A DNA stretch of 7,762 nucleotides from an uncultured Fidelibacterota bacterium. GTDB lineage: Bacteria > Fidelibacterota > Marinisomatia > SCGC-AAA003-L08 > D37C17. Below the pieces are notes generated by a model, which did not search any database, was not told the origin of the DNA, and was given only the letters and a program-made list of their open reading frames with translations. The stretch covers positions 1 through 7,762 of the forward strand of contig CAJWYZ010000067.1 in assembly GCA_913049525.1 (NCBI GenBank). The letters run 5' to 3'. The position numbers and the translations under genes are program-made. Below, in pieces: positions 6,262 to 7,762 of this stretch; the first letter of the stretch is position 1; every line of letters starts with the position of its first letter.

Positions 6262-7203
6262 ATGAAAACGGCTGTTGTATTAGTGAATCTGGGCGGGCCT
6301 GATAAGTTAGATAATGTAGAACCCTTTTTATTTAACCTGTTTAGTGATCCGGATATTTTTAAGCTGCCATTTGGCGAAAAAGGCCAGGAATTATTTGCAG
6401 GGTTCATTTCAAAATATCGTGCCCCTAAATCTGCAGTTTTGTATAAAGAAATAGGTGGAAGTTCTCCACTGCATCCAAATACCTTAGAGCAAGCATCAGC
6501 ATTACAAAAAAAGCTAAGGGAGGTAGATGATTTTCAAGTGCATGTTGCCCAGCGCTATTGGCATCCATTTATTCCTGAAGTGATAGAGAAGTTAAGCTAC
6601 GAATCTTTTGACAAAATTGTTCTTCTCCCATTGTTTCCACAGTATTCTAATACTACTACATTATCAGTAATAAATGAATGGGTTAGACATGGTGAAGGAT
6701 TGATTGCTCCCATAATTATCCAACGTTTCCACCAACATCCCAAATATATTGAGGCGTGCAAGGAACGAATTATGGAAAAATTAGATCAAGTATCTGGAAA
6801 GCCTCATCTATTGTTCTCTGCCCATTCCATTCCAAAAAGCCGAGTGAAACAGGGCGATCCTTATCAGGATGAAATAGAAGAGACAGTGGAATTGATTTTA
6901 GAGAATTTTCATGGTTATGGACATTCTCTTTGTTATCAAAGTAAGGTGGGTCCCGTAAAATGGTTAGAGCCAAATATAAAAGACGAATTGAAGGAGCTAA
7001 GAAAACGTGGGATTAAAAATCTGCTGGTTTTCCCCGTTGCTTTTGTAAGTGAACATTTAGAAACCCTGCAGGAGTTAGATATTAAATATCGGAAAGTTGC
7101 TGAAGATTTGGGATTTAATCAATATATTCGGGCAAATACCGTTCAGGCTCACCCCCTTTTTATTGACTGCCTGAAAGATCTGGTTCTAGAAAATTGTCAA
7201 TAG
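6262..7203 (+). CDS. hemH: Ferrochelatase (protoporphyrin type)
   Basis: This enzyme inserts Fe2+ into protoporphyrin IX to give protohaem, normally at the inner face of the cytoplasmic membrane. The 313 residues form a normal bacterial ferrochelatase. Visible are LVNLGGPD (7-14), FLFNLFSDPDI (22-32), IGGSSPLHPNT (64-74), LLPLFPQYSNTTTLS (121-135), SAHSIP (186-191) with catalytic His188, CYQSKVGPVKWLEP (224-237) and SEHLETLQELD (263-273) with metal-site Glu264. There is no C-terminal hydrophobic anchor and no four-cysteine [2Fe-2S] site. The paired HemF and PPOX genes indicate the protoporphyrin-dependent route; a coproporphyrin ferrochelatase role is less likely because HemF is present. The ATG at 6262 has GGAG six bases upstream. 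The 3' end overlaps the TTG start of the next gene by 10 nt. Confidence 0.97.
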   Translation: MKTAVVLVNLGGPDKLDNVEPFLFNLFSDPDIFKLPFGEKGQELFAGFISKYRAPKSAVLYKEIGGSSPLHPNTLEQASALQKKLREVDDFQVHVAQRYWHPFIPEVIEKLSYESFDKIVLLPLFPQYSNTTTLSVINEWVRHGEGLIAPIIIQRFHQHPKYIEACKERIMEKLDQVSGKPHLLFSAHSIPKSRVKQGDPYQDEIEETVELILENFHGYGHSLCYQSKVGPVKWLEPNIKDELKELRKRGIKNLLVFPVAFVSEHLETLQELDIKYRKVAEDLGFNQYIRANTVQAHPLFIDCLKDLVLENCQ

Positions 7204-7762
7204 AGTCTCCCTCAGCTATAATAATTGGCAGTGGAATTTCTGGGCTCACCACTGCTTATAAACTCCAGAATTCTGGATGTTCAGTACGTGTCTTTGAAAG
7301 TGGAGAGAGAGTAGGGGGAGCAATGAATACCCATTCTCAGAACGGCTGGTTGGCTGAATATGGCCCCAATACCATTCTGGAAACCAGTACCCAAATTAAA
7401 ACGTTAATAACAAAATTAGGCTTAGATGGAGAGAAGTTATACCCTAATTCTGTGTCTTCCAATCGTTTTATTGTTAAAAATGGAAAGCTATTGCCATTGC
7501 CCATTTCTCCCCTTGCATTTTTTTCATCCTCACTGTTTAGCGCAAAATCAAAATTCAATATTATTAGGGAGCCTTTCCTACCCAAGTGGCAGAACGATTA
7601 TGAAGAATCGTTATCGGAATTTGTATTGCGTAGGCTTGGGCAGAATTTTCTGGATTATGCCGTAAATCCCTTCGTGGCAGGAGTATTTGCCGGAGACCCT
7701 AATAAACTCAGCGTAAAACATGCCCTGTCAAAGCTATACAAACTTGAACAGGATTATGGAAG
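7194..7762 (+). CDS. hemG: Protoporphyrinogen oxidase (HemG/HemY-type flavoprotein), 5' part
   Basis: This FAD enzyme oxidises protoporphyrinogen IX to protoporphyrin IX with O2 as acceptor, and is membrane-associated in known members. The frame runs off the window after 189 codons, about 40% of a usual ~450-470 residues. The N-terminus has the FAD dinucleotide motif GSGISG (12-17) with acidic Glu35 at the end of the second strand, RVGG (39-42) and EYGPNT (55-60). The PPOX hallmark NPFVAGVFAGDPNKLSV (158-174) separates it from other amine oxidases. The only upstream stop in frame is TGA at 7164-7166, and no ATG or GTG lies between it and the FAD motif. TTG at 7194 is the best start, giving MSIESPSAIIIGSG and a 10-nt overlap with hemH; no strong Shine-Dalgarno is seen. 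It is also called hemY; it is unrelated to the short flavodoxin-like HemG of E. coli. Confidence 0.93.
   Translation, partial: MSIESPSAIIIGSGISGLTTAYKLQNSGCSVRVFESGERVGGAMNTHSQNGWLAEYGPNTILETSTQIKTLITKLGLDGEKLYPNSVSSNRFIVKNGKLLPLPISPLAFFSSSLFSAKSKFNIIREPFLPKWQNDYEESLSEFVLRRLGQNFLDYAVNPFVAGVFAGDPNKLSVKHALSKLYKLEQDYG

Noticed and set aside
7337..7665. Open frames on both strands near the end of the window (minus 7337-7585, plus 7426-7665)
   Set aside because: Both fall within the PPOX coding frame, which carries clear FAD and PPOX motifs and continues to the end of the window.

Overview
This is a moderately AT-rich bacterial window carrying most of a tightly packed haem (protoporphyrin IX) biosynthesis operon. 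All recognisable genes lie on the + strand. The order is: the 3' end of a DUF1295 / steroid-5-alpha-reductase-like membrane protein (1-390), an apparent spacer of 181 bp, then a hemX-like CcsA-family membrane protein (572-1393), hemA (1393-2688), hemC (2681-3592), hemD (3589-4329), hemE (4316-5377), hemF (5374-6258), hemH (6262-7203) and the first ~190 codons of a protoporphyrinogen oxidase gene, hemG (also called hemY), from 7194 to the end of the window.

From hemX to hemG every gene junction is either an overlap (1, 8, 4, 14, 4 and 10 nt) or a 3-nt gap, so the block looks like one transcription unit with translational coupling. Three internal genes use non-ATG starts (hemC GTG, hemD GTG, hemG TTG). 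The hemG gene has no ATG near its N-terminus and its 3' end is cut off by the window, so a search that requires ATG or GTG starts would miss it.

Together the genes encode: glutamyl-tRNA reductase (glutamyl-tRNA to glutamate-1-semialdehyde), hydroxymethylbilane synthase, uroporphyrinogen-III synthase, uroporphyrinogen decarboxylase, oxygen-dependent coproporphyrinogen oxidase, ferrochelatase and protoporphyrinogen oxidase. The only steps of the C5, protoporphyrin-dependent pathway not seen are glutamate-1-semialdehyde aminomutase (hemL) and porphobilinogen synthase (hemB). Both must lie outside the window if the organism makes haem. An oxygen-dependent HemF together with a flavin-type PPOX implies haem synthesis under oxic conditions. 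HemX probably sits in the membrane and may influence HemA levels or haem handling.

Organism: a Gram-negative-type aerobic bacterium is likely. The low GC, weak or absent Shine-Dalgarno sequences at several starts and a compact hemACDEFHG block would fit the FCB superphylum (for example Rhodothermota/Balneolota, Bacteroidota or Marinimicrobiota), but this is a low-confidence inference from style and general resemblance. No mobile elements, CRISPR arrays, tRNAs or rRNAs were seen. I found no sign of a novel system: this is core metabolism with some noteworthy organisational details.
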